A DNA stretch of 25,782 nt, from IMG/VR virus record IMGVR_UViG_3300046467_001025, positions 1 through 25,782 of that record; one strand, 5' to 3'. This document shows, in pieces, positions 14,373 to 21,718 of the stretch (the first letter of the stretch is position 1; every line of letters starts with the position of its first letter). The DNA is from a virus. The position numbers and the translations under genes are program-made. The notes beneath the pieces were generated by a model. It ran no database searches, was not told the DNA's origin, and saw only the letters and a list, made by a program, of their open reading frames with translations.

Positions 14373-15248
14373 ATGGCAAACACAACTAATTTTACTATAG
14401 AGAAACCTAGCGTAGGTGGAGCCCGTAATTCCTGGGGAGGAATTGCAAATGTAGGGACCGACAAAATCGATGAATTATTGGCTCTCGCGATGCCACTTGG
14501 GACGATTCAAATGTATCCTCTTGCAACTGCACCAACAGCCACCACAAATGGAGGAGAGTGGTTACTCTGTGCCGGAGGTTCTCTAGCAAGAGTAGGAGTC
14601 TATCAACCACTTTTTGCTTTAATCGGCACGACTTATGGAATAGGTAGTTCCTCAGATTCATCCACATTTTCCCTTCCAGATTTGAGAGCAAGAGTTCCAG
14701 TTGGTTACAATAGTGGAGCTATTGGTTCTGGAGTTACTGTAAGGTCTATACGAGCTATTGCTTCAACTACAGGAGGCACTGAGGGTCATATTATAACTGA
14801 AGGTGAACTTGCTGCACATAGTCACCCAATCCCTGCAACGACTCACGATCACGATATTGATCCAGTTACCCATGCTCACGTTGGACTCAGAGAGGATGCC
14901 GCCGCTGGAACTGAGGATGCCACATTAGCAATAACTGATCCGGGTCATGTCCATGGTATAAATGCCGTACCATCTTGGGGGACCCATACTATTTATGCTC
15001 CAGAATGGGGGCCGGGGCCAAGCACAACTGTACCTAATACAAATAACGCTTTTACCGCAATCAGCATTGCAGACCACAAACACACTTTTGCTACAGACGC
15101 CGTTGGGCATGGAATAACAACAACCGAAACAGAGGTGATAGGTATAACATCCACCGCCCCAGATACAGGGTCCAGTGCTTCGCACAACAATATGCAACCA
15201 TACATCACGGTTCAGTATATAATCCTGGCAAAACATCCTACATTCTAA
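14373..15248 (+). CDS. tail-collar domain fibre protein
   Basis: 291 residues. The N-terminal NFTIEKPSVGGARNSWGG...N...DKIDELLA segment (about 6-37) is a virion-attachment-like module shared with the next gene. Residues about 40-110 are a Phage Tail Collar domain (MPLGTIQMYP, GGEWLLCAGGSLAR, YQPLFALIGTTYG, STFSLPDLRARVPVGY). The C-terminal part has repeated His-X-His motifs (HSHP, HDHD, HAHV, HVHG, HKHTF) as in long-tail-fibre tips, where they bind metal ions along a trimer axis, and ends NNMQPYITVQYIIL. It is probably a receptor-binding or short tail-fibre trimer. No catalytic residues seen. Confidence 0.8.
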   Translation: MANTTNFTIEKPSVGGARNSWGGIANVGTDKIDELLALAMPLGTIQMYPLATAPTATTNGGEWLLCAGGSLARVGVYQPLFALIGTTYGIGSSSDSSTFSLPDLRARVPVGYNSGAIGSGVTVRSIRAIASTTGGTEGHIITEGELAAHSHPIPATTHDHDIDPVTHAHVGLREDAAAGTEDATLAITDPGHVHGINAVPSWGTHTIYAPEWGPGPSTTVPNTNNAFTAISIADHKHTFATDAVGHGITTTETEVIGITSTAPDTGSSASHNNMQPYITVQYIILAKHPTF

Positions 15249-15278
15249 ACCGGAAAATTTTTTGAAGAATAGGAACTC

Positions 15279-17207
15279 ATGAGTACGATAAATTATACAG
15301 TCACAGTAGCAGATGCTAAGTTTCTGATTGACGGTGCAGTTGCACCGAAGCTCACCTTTCGAGATGGAGACACATACGTTTTCGATCAAGCAGATTCATC
15401 GAACTCTGGTCAAATACTCCAATTTTCTATAACGTCAAACAACTCAGGAGGAGCAGAGTACACCACTGGAGTTACGAAAACGGGTACTCCGGGCAGTGCA
15501 GGAGCAAAGACCACAATTATCACCTCTGGATCGACCACAGATACCTTGTATTTCTATTCAAGTGGTGGGGGGACTTATGGAGAGGAGTTTAGCAACTCAG
15601 GTTTCAATACTTCCACAAACTATTCATTCCTAAAACCGATTGTTGGTGGATCGGCAACTGCGGAGAAGTGGGGTAGCATGGTCAACCATGCAATTGACCA
15701 GATTGACCAGAATATTACTGCTCATACTCCTGAAGGAACTGCGGTCAAGTCAACAGGAGAAGGAGGTGGGAGTAAGTTTTTAAGAGAAGATGGAGATGGT
15801 ACTTCTAGTTGGCAGACTGTCCCAACTCCTGCTCAATACAACGATGATGTAATCCAAACCAACATAGCAATGCTAGGATTCAAAGTAGCAGTAAACGGAT
15901 CACTTGCAAAGTATGACCTGCAAGATCAGATTATTGATGAATATGAAACTGAGGCAGGGGTAAATACTGGAGATTCGACAAATCAAACTTATACTTCTGG
16001 TGAATATTATAGTGGTGCAGTTCCTCCAGCAACTGGTGGAACAATAGACTCATCAGTATCTGGTTATAAAATTCACACATTTTTACTTGCACAAACTGGT
16101 ACTAATTTTACTCCTGCCGCCAATATGAATGTTGAATATCTTGTAGTTGCCGGAGGTGGAGGCGGTGGACGTAGTCGAGGTGGAGGCGGTGGTGCTGGAG
16201 GTACGGAAACCGCAACAGGATTTGCTGTTACTGCTTCCACAGCATATAATATTGTTGTTGGTGCTGGTGGGAGTAGTGGTATATTTGTCGCCCCTTCGGG
16301 AGGTGGAAGAGGAGGAATAGGAGGAACTTCCTCATTTTCATCCATTTCAACAACTGGAGGAGGAGGTGGTGCTGGTGATGCGACTGGTCATGGTACAGGT
16401 GGAGATGGTGGTTCTGGAGGGGGTTCAACAAATCCCGATTATGACGCTGGAACTGGTGTATCTGGGGAAGGATATGCTGGAGGAGTTGGAGGAACGCCTG
16501 CTGGTTATGGTGGAGGAGGTGGGGGAGGAAAAGGAGCATTAGGAAGTGCTGGTTCCTCTACTGCTGGTGGAACAGGAGGACTTGGTCTAAATTCATCTAT
16601 TACTGGTTCAACAGTAGGATATGCTGGAGGCGGTGCAGGTGGGGCATACCTTGCTGGTACAGGTGGAGTCGTTAATGGAACAATAGCAGGAGGGGGAGGT
16701 GCTGGAGGAGATGGTCATGGAGTTTCAGGTGGCCCTGCTGCTGGAGGAGCTGGAACCGCAAATACTGGCGGTGGAGGCGGAGGTGGAGGAGCGCTTATAA
16801 TAGATTCAAGTATTCCCGGTGGAGCAGGAGGATCGGGGATAGTAGTAATTAAATATGCAGACGCAGTCGATGACTTAACCCTACAATCCTCAGACACAAC
16901 CGCAGAAGCCGCACCAACAAAAGCAGACATGGTAATGTTAATAGAAGATGCTGGTTCTGGAGTTGGAACTGTAAATACTCACATTAAAGGATGGGTTTCA
17001 AGATATGAAACTGGTGGTACAAAAACTTGGACAGAAGGAGTTTTAGTTGATGAAGGTAATTGGGGAGCCAACAAAAGAATACTAGCATTTCATGATTTAA
17101 CTCTAACAGGAACAAGTGGAACACAGATGGCTTACAAAATAACCACTCATTCTGCATCAGCAGTTTATAACACAAAGATTCACGCAACTTCAATAGGATG
17201 GAGATAA
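15279..17207 (+). CDS. tail fibre/adhesin with large glycine-rich domain
   Basis: 642 residues in four parts. Residues about 1-105 are a cupredoxin-like beta domain (LTFRDGDTYVFDQADSS, Q.L.FSITS, GTPGSAGAKTTI, DTLYFYS) that lacks the usual copper-type His/Cys end. Residues 113-146 carry the shared KPIVGGSATAEKWG...N.AID.ID module. Residues about 286-527 are a glycine-rich domain with dozens of GGGG runs bracketed by VEYLVVAGG and GSGIVVIKY, the pattern of glycine-rich phage adhesin domains. Residues about 530-642 are a C-terminal beta domain (VSRYETGGTKTWTEG, LVDEGNWGANKRILAFHDL, IHATSIGWR). It has a ribosome site AGGA 7 bases upstream. It is probably a host-binding appendage. Confidence 0.75.
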   Translation: MSTINYTVTVADAKFLIDGAVAPKLTFRDGDTYVFDQADSSNSGQILQFSITSNNSGGAEYTTGVTKTGTPGSAGAKTTIITSGSTTDTLYFYSSGGGTYGEEFSNSGFNTSTNYSFLKPIVGGSATAEKWGSMVNHAIDQIDQNITAHTPEGTAVKSTGEGGGSKFLREDGDGTSSWQTVPTPAQYNDDVIQTNIAMLGFKVAVNGSLAKYDLQDQIIDEYETEAGVNTGDSTNQTYTSGEYYSGAVPPATGGTIDSSVSGYKIHTFLLAQTGTNFTPAANMNVEYLVVAGGGGGGRSRGGGGGAGGTETATGFAVTASTAYNIVVGAGGSSGIFVAPSGGGRGGIGGTSSFSSISTTGGGGGAGDATGHGTGGDGGSGGGSTNPDYDAGTGVSGEGYAGGVGGTPAGYGGGGGGGKGALGSAGSSTAGGTGGLGLNSSITGSTVGYAGGGAGGAYLAGTGGVVNGTIAGGGGAGGDGHGVSGGPAAGGAGTANTGGGGGGGGALIIDSSIPGGAGGSGIVVIKYADAVDDLTLQSSDTTAEAAPTKADMVMLIEDAGSGVGTVNTHIKGWVSRYETGGTKTWTEGVLVDEGNWGANKRILAFHDLTLTGTSGTQMAYKITTHSASAVYNTKIHATSIGWR

Positions 17208-17254
17208 TTAACCATGAAAATTAGAAACACAACTCCTATATAACAAGGATATGA

Positions 17255-17683
17255 ATGAAATTTATAAAAAGATATTTGCCGGGAATCTTAATATTTCTAT
17301 CAATCGCCTTGCTGATTGGGGTTATATTCTTTTCTATGCCTCACCGCCCAAAAGCAGAGCCGCCTAATTATGACCAGCATAGTTACCGAATTTCACCACA
17401 TCAAGGCGAGGAAAAGAGTAATGTAAACACCGCCTTGGATGACATAATTGACCTAATTCTTAAACAAGGATTCGCTGGTGCAATCATAGTCTGCTTGGGG
17501 TTTTGGACGTTTCGGACGGACAAGGTTAATCGGGCAATGCAGAAAGAGAATATTGATAAGTTCGTGGAAATTAGTGCAGAGTGTTCTGGTCACATGGCTT
17601 CTGTATCCGCAAGATTGGAGAACATAGAACGAGAAATTGAGCAAACGAAGGCAATAGATATGATGCAGATGCGGAAGGGGTAG
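17255..17683 (+). CDS. two-pass membrane protein, holin-like
   Basis: 142 residues. A basic N-terminus (MKFIKRY) leads into a hydrophobic helix at about 8-28, then a polar loop, a second hydrophobic segment at about 71-85 (FAGAIIVCLGFW), and a C-terminal coiled coil (about 100-135) with Glu, Arg and Lys. It could be a holin or a two-TM inner-membrane spanin. It opens the lysis cassette between the tail-fibre and large tail protein genes. AAGGA lies about 8 bases before the ATG; a competing ATG at 17251 is in a frame without membrane features. Confidence 0.55.
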   Translation: MKFIKRYLPGILIFLSIALLIGVIFFSMPHRPKAEPPNYDQHSYRISPHQGEEKSNVNTALDDIIDLILKQGFAGAIIVCLGFWTFRTDKVNRAMQKENIDKFVEISAECSGHMASVSARLENIEREIEQTKAIDMMQMRKG

Positions 17684-17690
17684 CATTAGA

Positions 17691-17828
17691 TTGTTTCTGG
17701 TAATTATTTTTTTAACAGGATGCTCAAGTACATCTCGATTAGGATATTGGATTGATACTCATCCGAATAGCTTGGCTATTTGGCAATGTGTCGAAACCTT
17801 TGAACCATTCAAAAACAAGGAGTGTTAA
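17691..17828 (+). CDS. very small lipoprotein, 45 residues (o-spanin candidate)
   Basis: Short frame ending TAA at 17826-17828, missed by ATG-based gene finding. A hydrophobic leader (FLVIIFLTG) ends in the lipobox LTGC, then STSRLGYWIDTHPN and a tail with Cys and acidic residues. TTG at 17691 is one possible start. ATT at 17685, preceded by GGAAGGGG, would add I-R and supply the positive charge expected in a signal peptide, so the start is uncertain. Its position after the holin-like gene suggests an outer-membrane spanin or a small lysis lipoprotein. Mature length would be about 35 residues. Confidence 0.5.
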   Translation: MFLVIIFLTGCSSTSRLGYWIDTHPNSLAIWQCVETFEPFKNKEC

Positions 17829-17829
17829 T

Positions 17830-18009
17830 ATGCCATTTTTAGTTCCATTAATAGGGGGAGTCGTAAAAACCATGTGTATGAGTATGCTCTCAGAGAAGCT
17901 TTTAACTCAGGTTATTCTGGTTCTTCTTACCAGACTCTGCGCTTCTACGTCTAATAAAATCGACGATGAATTTTTGATACTTTATAAAAAAAGTATCGAA
18001 AGTAAATAG
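17830..18009 (+). CDS. small conserved phage membrane-associated protein, 59 residues
   Basis: ATG at 17830 follows AAGGAG at good spacing and lies 1 base after the lipoprotein stop. The frame is also open upstream (ATG 17752), but that overlaps the lipoprotein and lacks protein character. Sequence MPFLVPLIGGVV, then a hydrophobic LLTQVILVLLTRL and STSNKIDDEFLILYKK, resembles the small PLIGG-type proteins often found in phage lysis or tail modules, with one likely amphipathic or membrane helix. Possibly a second holin or antiholin. Function not established. Confidence 0.55.
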   Translation: MPFLVPLIGGVVKTMCMSMLSEKLLTQVILVLLTRLCASTSNKIDDEFLILYKKSIESK

Positions 18010-18072
18010 TACTAGTTTAGTCCTATTTTACTTCGCCGAACATTCTTTAAAATTTTAACCGTATGGATAACT

Positions 18073-18453
18073 ATGCTGGCTTGTAAGAATTTTACCGAAG
18101 AGGAACTTGCCTGTAAGGGTACGGGTTGTTGTGGCGGGGAAAATAAATGCCAGGATGAGCTCGTTGAAAAGCTCCAGCAATTAAGGGACGAAGTCGGATT
18201 CCCAATTTCGATCTCCAGCGCTTACCGCTGCGAAGTGCATAATCGTGTAATAGGGGGGCATCCATCCTCGAGCCATATGGAGGGCCTCGCAATTGACGCG
18301 CTCTGTTCGGGCCAGAGGGCATTAGATTTAGTGGCTGCGGCCATTCCTATATTCGAGGGCGTCGGTATCTCACAGAAGAGCAAATCGCACAATAAACGAT
18401 TCGTACATTTGGATATTAAAAAAACTGGTGGGAAAAGAATGTGGTCATATTGA
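18073..18453 (+). CDS. endolysin, M15-type peptidase (D-Ala-D-Ala/L-Ala-D-Glu class)
   Basis: 126 residues. Peptidase M15 core with ISSAYRCEVHNRVIGGHPSSSHMEGLAID: zinc ligands H68 and D75, and the third ligand H112 in the FVHLDIK segment. The N-terminus is cysteine-rich (CKGTGCCGGENKC), a pattern also seen in phage M15 endolysins starting with F..EE..CKG. It cleaves peptidoglycan stem peptides to release progeny. There is no signal peptide, so release depends on a holin, in keeping with the small membrane proteins upstream. All three zinc ligands are present. Confidence 0.85.
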   Translation: MLACKNFTEEELACKGTGCCGGENKCQDELVEKLQQLRDEVGFPISISSAYRCEVHNRVIGGHPSSSHMEGLAIDALCSGQRALDLVAAAIPIFEGVGISQKSKSHNKRFVHLDIKKTGGKRMWSY

Positions 18454-18791
18454 AATGGAAATCGAACTTACTCTTGAGTCTGGCCTTGTTGTTGATTTTG
18501 ATCCCGATTTCCGGGTGCAAACAAACACCTCCGATCAGACCAAAGTTTTATGGCGATTACCCAACTCTAGAGCTCCGGGGACTGTGGGCGTTTTGCCACC
18601 AGAACTTTCGGATGAAATCACCATTTACCCCCCTACCCCTGGTGGGTCAGATGTGTGATTGTTATTTAGATCAAATGCGAATGGATCACTCCCATTCACA
18701 TATTAATAAATTGAATGATAATGAAACCAGGGCAATGGGTCAAAAATTAATTAGAGTCTGTAATGTCCAGTCTCCAGTCCAGAAAATATAA
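18441..18791 (+). CDS. lysis-cassette lipoprotein, 116 residues
   Basis: GTG at 18441 overlaps the endolysin's last 13 bases. A signal peptide with basic start (ILKWK), hydrophobic stretch (LLLSLALLLILIP) and lipobox ISGC puts the acylated Cys at residue 26. The mature part has five further cysteines, two as the pair MCDCYLDQM, and a C-terminal helical region. This fits an outer-membrane lipoprotein made late in infection; an o-spanin-like or superinfection-exclusion role is possible. The motif CDCY..D...M with a C-terminal Cys pattern recalls small lipoproteins of aquatic phages and bacteria, but I cannot name a family. Confidence 0.6.
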   Translation: MVILKWKSNLLLSLALLLILIPISGCKQTPPIRPKFYGDYPTLELRGLWAFCHQNFRMKSPFTPLPLVGQMCDCYLDQMRMDHSHSHINKLNDNETRAMGQKLIRVCNVQSPVQKI

Positions 18792-18859
18792 TGTTGAAAC
18801 TTTGCTTACCTACAGGATACCCGGATACAGATGTTTTATAGTTAGGGTTAAAAAGAAGG

Positions 18860-19024
18860 ATGAAAATAAAACTGGCAAAAAAGATTGTGTGCGATGGTGA
18901 TAAATTAATCGGTAACTACATTGCCAGGGAGAATGAACTGGTTACTCTGAATCCTCTTGGGCATAGACCGATTAAGAATATTGAATGGAAAAAAGAGGTT
19001 GAAGAAGTTATTTACAAAACATGA
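18860..19024 (+). CDS. small ORF, 54 residues, unknown
   Basis: ATG at 18860 immediately after an AAGAAGG tract, so ribosome-site spacing is short. The product is MKIKLAKKIVCDGDKLIGNY..., then VTLNPLGHRPIKN and an acidic tail, and reads as a small beta-rich protein. It is not on the list of longer ORFs but fills the gap before the next small gene. Family unknown. Confidence 0.45.
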   Translation: MKIKLAKKIVCDGDKLIGNYIARENELVTLNPLGHRPIKNIEWKKEVEEVIYKT

Positions 19025-19196
19025 GCGCCAAAGCCAGAAACAAAAAGAGCAGTATAGGTCGTATGTTGCACAAAAACTTGATGAAACTTTGGTTGAGCAA
19101 GTGGATGAGCAAGGGAAAATTTTTGTTGACCAGGAACTCCATCCTCAATGTGAATTTATTAAAATAGTAAAAAAAGATGGCACTGTTACCAATTAA
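18999..19196 (+). CDS. small charged ORF, about 65 residues, unknown
   Basis: The protein-like part is ERQSQKQKEQYRSYVAQKLDE, then EQVDEQGKIFVDQELHPQCEF, ending just inside the start of the large tail gene (overlap 20 bases). A TTG at 18999 and another at 18957 are possible starts; none has an ideal ribosome site. An internal ATG at 19021 opens a different frame that looks less protein-like. Helical, charged, no family recognised. Confidence 0.4.
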   Translation: MKKLFTKHERQSQKQKEQYRSYVAQKLDETLVEQVDEQGKIFVDQELHPQCEFIKIVKKDGTVTN

Positions 19197-21450
19197 AATT
19201 GCTCCAGGGTTCTTCAAGAATGGGACCCAGTACCAGGCAAAGAATCGTTGGTATGGTGGAAACCTGGTTAGGTTCTCTGAGGGTAGGCTGAGGCCTATTG
19301 GAGGTTGGCAGCGCCTGGCAGAAACTCAGATCACCAAGAAGGGTGGAATAGAAACGCTTACAATCACAACAGCGGGAACCGGGTACTCAGGCAGTGGGAC
19401 GCTAGGATTCACAGGTGGGGGTGGATCATCTTTTACGGGAACGTATACAGTTTCCGGGGGGGCGATTGCCACAGTATCGATTGCCACTAATGGTACTGGT
19501 TTTACGTCTGCACCCACTATTACAATCTCAGGATCAACGTCTGGAACAGCGGCAGTCATCACACCAACTTTCTTTGCCGGAGTTGATCCGATTCGGGGCT
19601 TGCACTCATGGAGACTATCCACTGGAGTAAGATACCTGGCGGTCGGATCTGTTCAATCTCTGAGACTTTGGGATGGATCACAGAGCGCGGGTGTTAATGC
19701 GCCCATTTACGATGTTACTCCCAGTTCTTCACCGGGGTCGGCCATACCCTTCGCGTCCCAGGATGATTTCCAAATATCTGGTTTGGGATATGGAGCTCTT
19801 GAATATGGAGGTGATACTGGAGTTACAAATTTTGGTAGTTCTACTGCCACATTTACGGCTAGCAGTTCATCGGGATTGCTTATTACTTCAACAGCCCACG
19901 GCATGGTAGATACAACGAGAGTACAGGTATCAACTACGGGAACATTACCAACTGGACTGACTGCATCAACTGATTACTTTGTTAGGGATAAAACAACTGA
20001 TAATTTTAAATTGGCAACATCTTCGGGTGGGACTGCTATAGCTTGGACAGATGCAGGAAGTGGCACACACTCATGGAGAACAGAGATAGGTATATCACCC
20101 GGAGGCGATCTGTTCGGAATTTGCCGATATCCTCCGGTGGATAGTGGGGTGACTGATCCGGATGCATTTCGAGACAATTTTTCCCCGGTGGTAAGTTTTG
20201 ATAACTTCGGCGATGATCTTTTAGCCTGTCATACTGGAGAAGGAACGATCTGGTACTTAGACGTTTCCGGAGTGTCATTTAATAATGCTACACAAACAGC
20301 AACTGCACCAGTAGCATTGCAAACATTGGGTGGATCGACTGGAGTTCCAACAAATTCAAATGTTGCGGTCCTGGTAACACCGGAACGACACATAATGATC
20401 CTTGGTCCTGGAGGAGCTCAGAGAAAAATTCAATGGGGATCCCAGGAAAGCCTCACAGATTTCACCCCGAGTTTAGTCAATACAGCGGGGGACCTGGAGT
20501 TACAAACAAAAGGTAGGATCATTGGCGGATTTAAAACTCGCTATGGTGTTTTGATTTTCACTACGTCGGATGTGTGGCGTACAAATTACCTTGGACCTCC
20601 ATATGTCTATGGTACTGAACGTCTCACAGAGGGTGGAGGCCCAGTTGGCATGAAATGTATCGCCGGATCAGCCGACTTTGTAGCGTGGATGAGCAGGGGA
20701 CGTTTCTGGTCATATACAGGAGGATATATCAAGGAGCTAAGTTGTGAGGTGGCAGATTATGTTTTCGCAGATATAAACCTGGATGTTGAGGGATTAATCG
20801 CAGCGGGACATAATAGTGATTTCGGCGAAATCACTTGGTTTTATCCCAGGGAAGGGGACTCAGTTTGCACCAGGTATGTGACTTACTCATACCGTGAGCA
20901 GCATTGGGTGACCGGAGAACTTGAGAGAACTGCATTGGAGCCCTCTGACGCATTGGGCTATCCAGTTTGGGCTGGAGCGGATGGATACCTTTACCGCCAC
21001 GAAATGGATCCCGATACCCAATCCACACCAATACCCAGGGATACAACCGTGATTGTTCCTACTGATGTGACTACTTTATCTGCCAAGGCAAACAGAGTAG
21101 TGGCCAAGGGTGTTTCTACAGATACACATCCAAACGTCGCAACAGAGAATCACCTCTGTTATGCAGAATCGGGGGCAATAGAAATTGCGGGTGGAAATAA
21201 GATGATGAGTGTTAAACAAATTCTGACCGATACTGACGCCGGAACCAACGGACTACGCATGGAAGTCGTTACGGGGAAAACACCAGACGCACCAGGTGAG
21301 ACCCACGGACCATTTACTTTAGAGGGGGACGGGTACACGGATTGCCGATTCACTGATAGACAAACATTTTTGAAGGTCTCTAGTCCCTTTGACCAGGAGT
21401 GGCGTTTCGGTGAGGTCCGTTTTATGGCAGCAGCTTCAGGAGAAAGATGA
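19177..21450 (+). CDS. large tail protein (nozzle/stabilisation-like) with inserted beta domains
   Basis: 757 residues. MALLPIKIAPGFFKNGTQYQAKNRWYGGNLVRF...RPIGGWQRL is the opening of a tail protein family common in podovirus-like phages with this capsid type. Family-like segments continue at DPIRGLHSWRLSTGVRYLAVGS, RHIMILGPGGAQRKIQWGSQE, RIIGGFKTRYGVLIFTTSDVW, and VTYSYREQHWVTG. Two stretches look inserted: about 53-127, with a duplicated GTGYSGSG/GTGFTSAPT beta motif, and about 220-303, with an STAHGMVDTTRVQVSTTGTLPTGL...TDYFVRDKTT domain typical of phage decoration modules. It probably forms part of the tail tube tip that closes or opens for DNA ejection. It overlaps the previous ORF by 20 bases and lacks a Shine-Dalgarno. 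Confidence 0.75.
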   Translation: MALLPIKIAPGFFKNGTQYQAKNRWYGGNLVRFSEGRLRPIGGWQRLAETQITKKGGIETLTITTAGTGYSGSGTLGFTGGGGSSFTGTYTVSGGAIATVSIATNGTGFTSAPTITISGSTSGTAAVITPTFFAGVDPIRGLHSWRLSTGVRYLAVGSVQSLRLWDGSQSAGVNAPIYDVTPSSSPGSAIPFASQDDFQISGLGYGALEYGGDTGVTNFGSSTATFTASSSSGLLITSTAHGMVDTTRVQVSTTGTLPTGLTASTDYFVRDKTTDNFKLATSSGGTAIAWTDAGSGTHSWRTEIGISPGGDLFGICRYPPVDSGVTDPDAFRDNFSPVVSFDNFGDDLLACHTGEGTIWYLDVSGVSFNNATQTATAPVALQTLGGSTGVPTNSNVAVLVTPERHIMILGPGGAQRKIQWGSQESLTDFTPSLVNTAGDLELQTKGRIIGGFKTRYGVLIFTTSDVWRTNYLGPPYVYGTERLTEGGGPVGMKCIAGSADFVAWMSRGRFWSYTGGYIKELSCEVADYVFADINLDVEGLIAAGHNSDFGEITWFYPREGDSVCTRYVTYSYREQHWVTGELERTALEPSDALGYPVWAGADGYLYRHEMDPDTQSTPIPRDTTVIVPTDVTTLSAKANRVVAKGVSTDTHPNVATENHLCYAESGAIEIAGGNKMMSVKQILTDTDAGTNGLRMEVVTGKTPDAPGETHGPFTLEGDGYTDCRFTDRQTFLKVSSPFDQEWRFGEVRFMAAASGER

Positions 21451-21710
21451 GAACCCAAAAGCCATTGCCGAATCCGCCCAAAGAATATGAGCCAGAGTAT
21501 ATGTATGATCTCTCATCGTTAATAGTTGCGGAAGAAGCAATCACTGCAAAAACTTCCAGGGACAATGTTTTCGACAAGGGATCAATTGTACTTAGATCGC
21601 CGAATGGTAGTTATTTTAAAATAGTGGTATCGGATGCAGGAGTAATCAGTGGTACTGCTGTGACAACTGTAGGGAGTAGACCAATAACATCAACGAATCC
21701 ATACGTTTAA
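21447..21710 (+). CDS. small virion-region protein, 87 residues
   Basis: Overlaps the tail gene stop by 4 bases (ATGA). The N-terminus is Pro/Glu-rich (NPPKEYEPEYMYDLSSLI) and the C-terminal half reads as a compact beta domain (SIVLRSPNGSYFKIVVSDAGVISGT). The latter resembles small phage domains with a G.Y.K/W.V.V.D.G pattern; function unknown. It is translationally coupled to the tail gene and so probably a tail or ejection accessory protein. Confidence 0.55.
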   Translation: MRTQKPLPNPPKEYEPEYMYDLSSLIVAEEAITAKTSRDNVFDKGSIVLRSPNGSYFKIVVSDAGVISGTAVTTVGSRPITSTNPYV

Positions 21711-21718
21711 AGGAAAAT

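Noticed and set aside
16073-16345. Proline-rich minus-strand open frames over the glycine-rich region
   Set aside because: Complement of GGN repeats gives CCN proline runs; an artefact of the glycine-rich gene.
17752-18009. Longer version of the 59-residue lysis-module protein
   Set aside because: The added N-terminus overlaps the lipoprotein and lacks protein character; ATG 17830 has AAGGAG upstream.
18791-18841. 16-codon ORF after the lipoprotein gene
   Set aside because: Too short, no ribosome site, no neighbours that depend on it.
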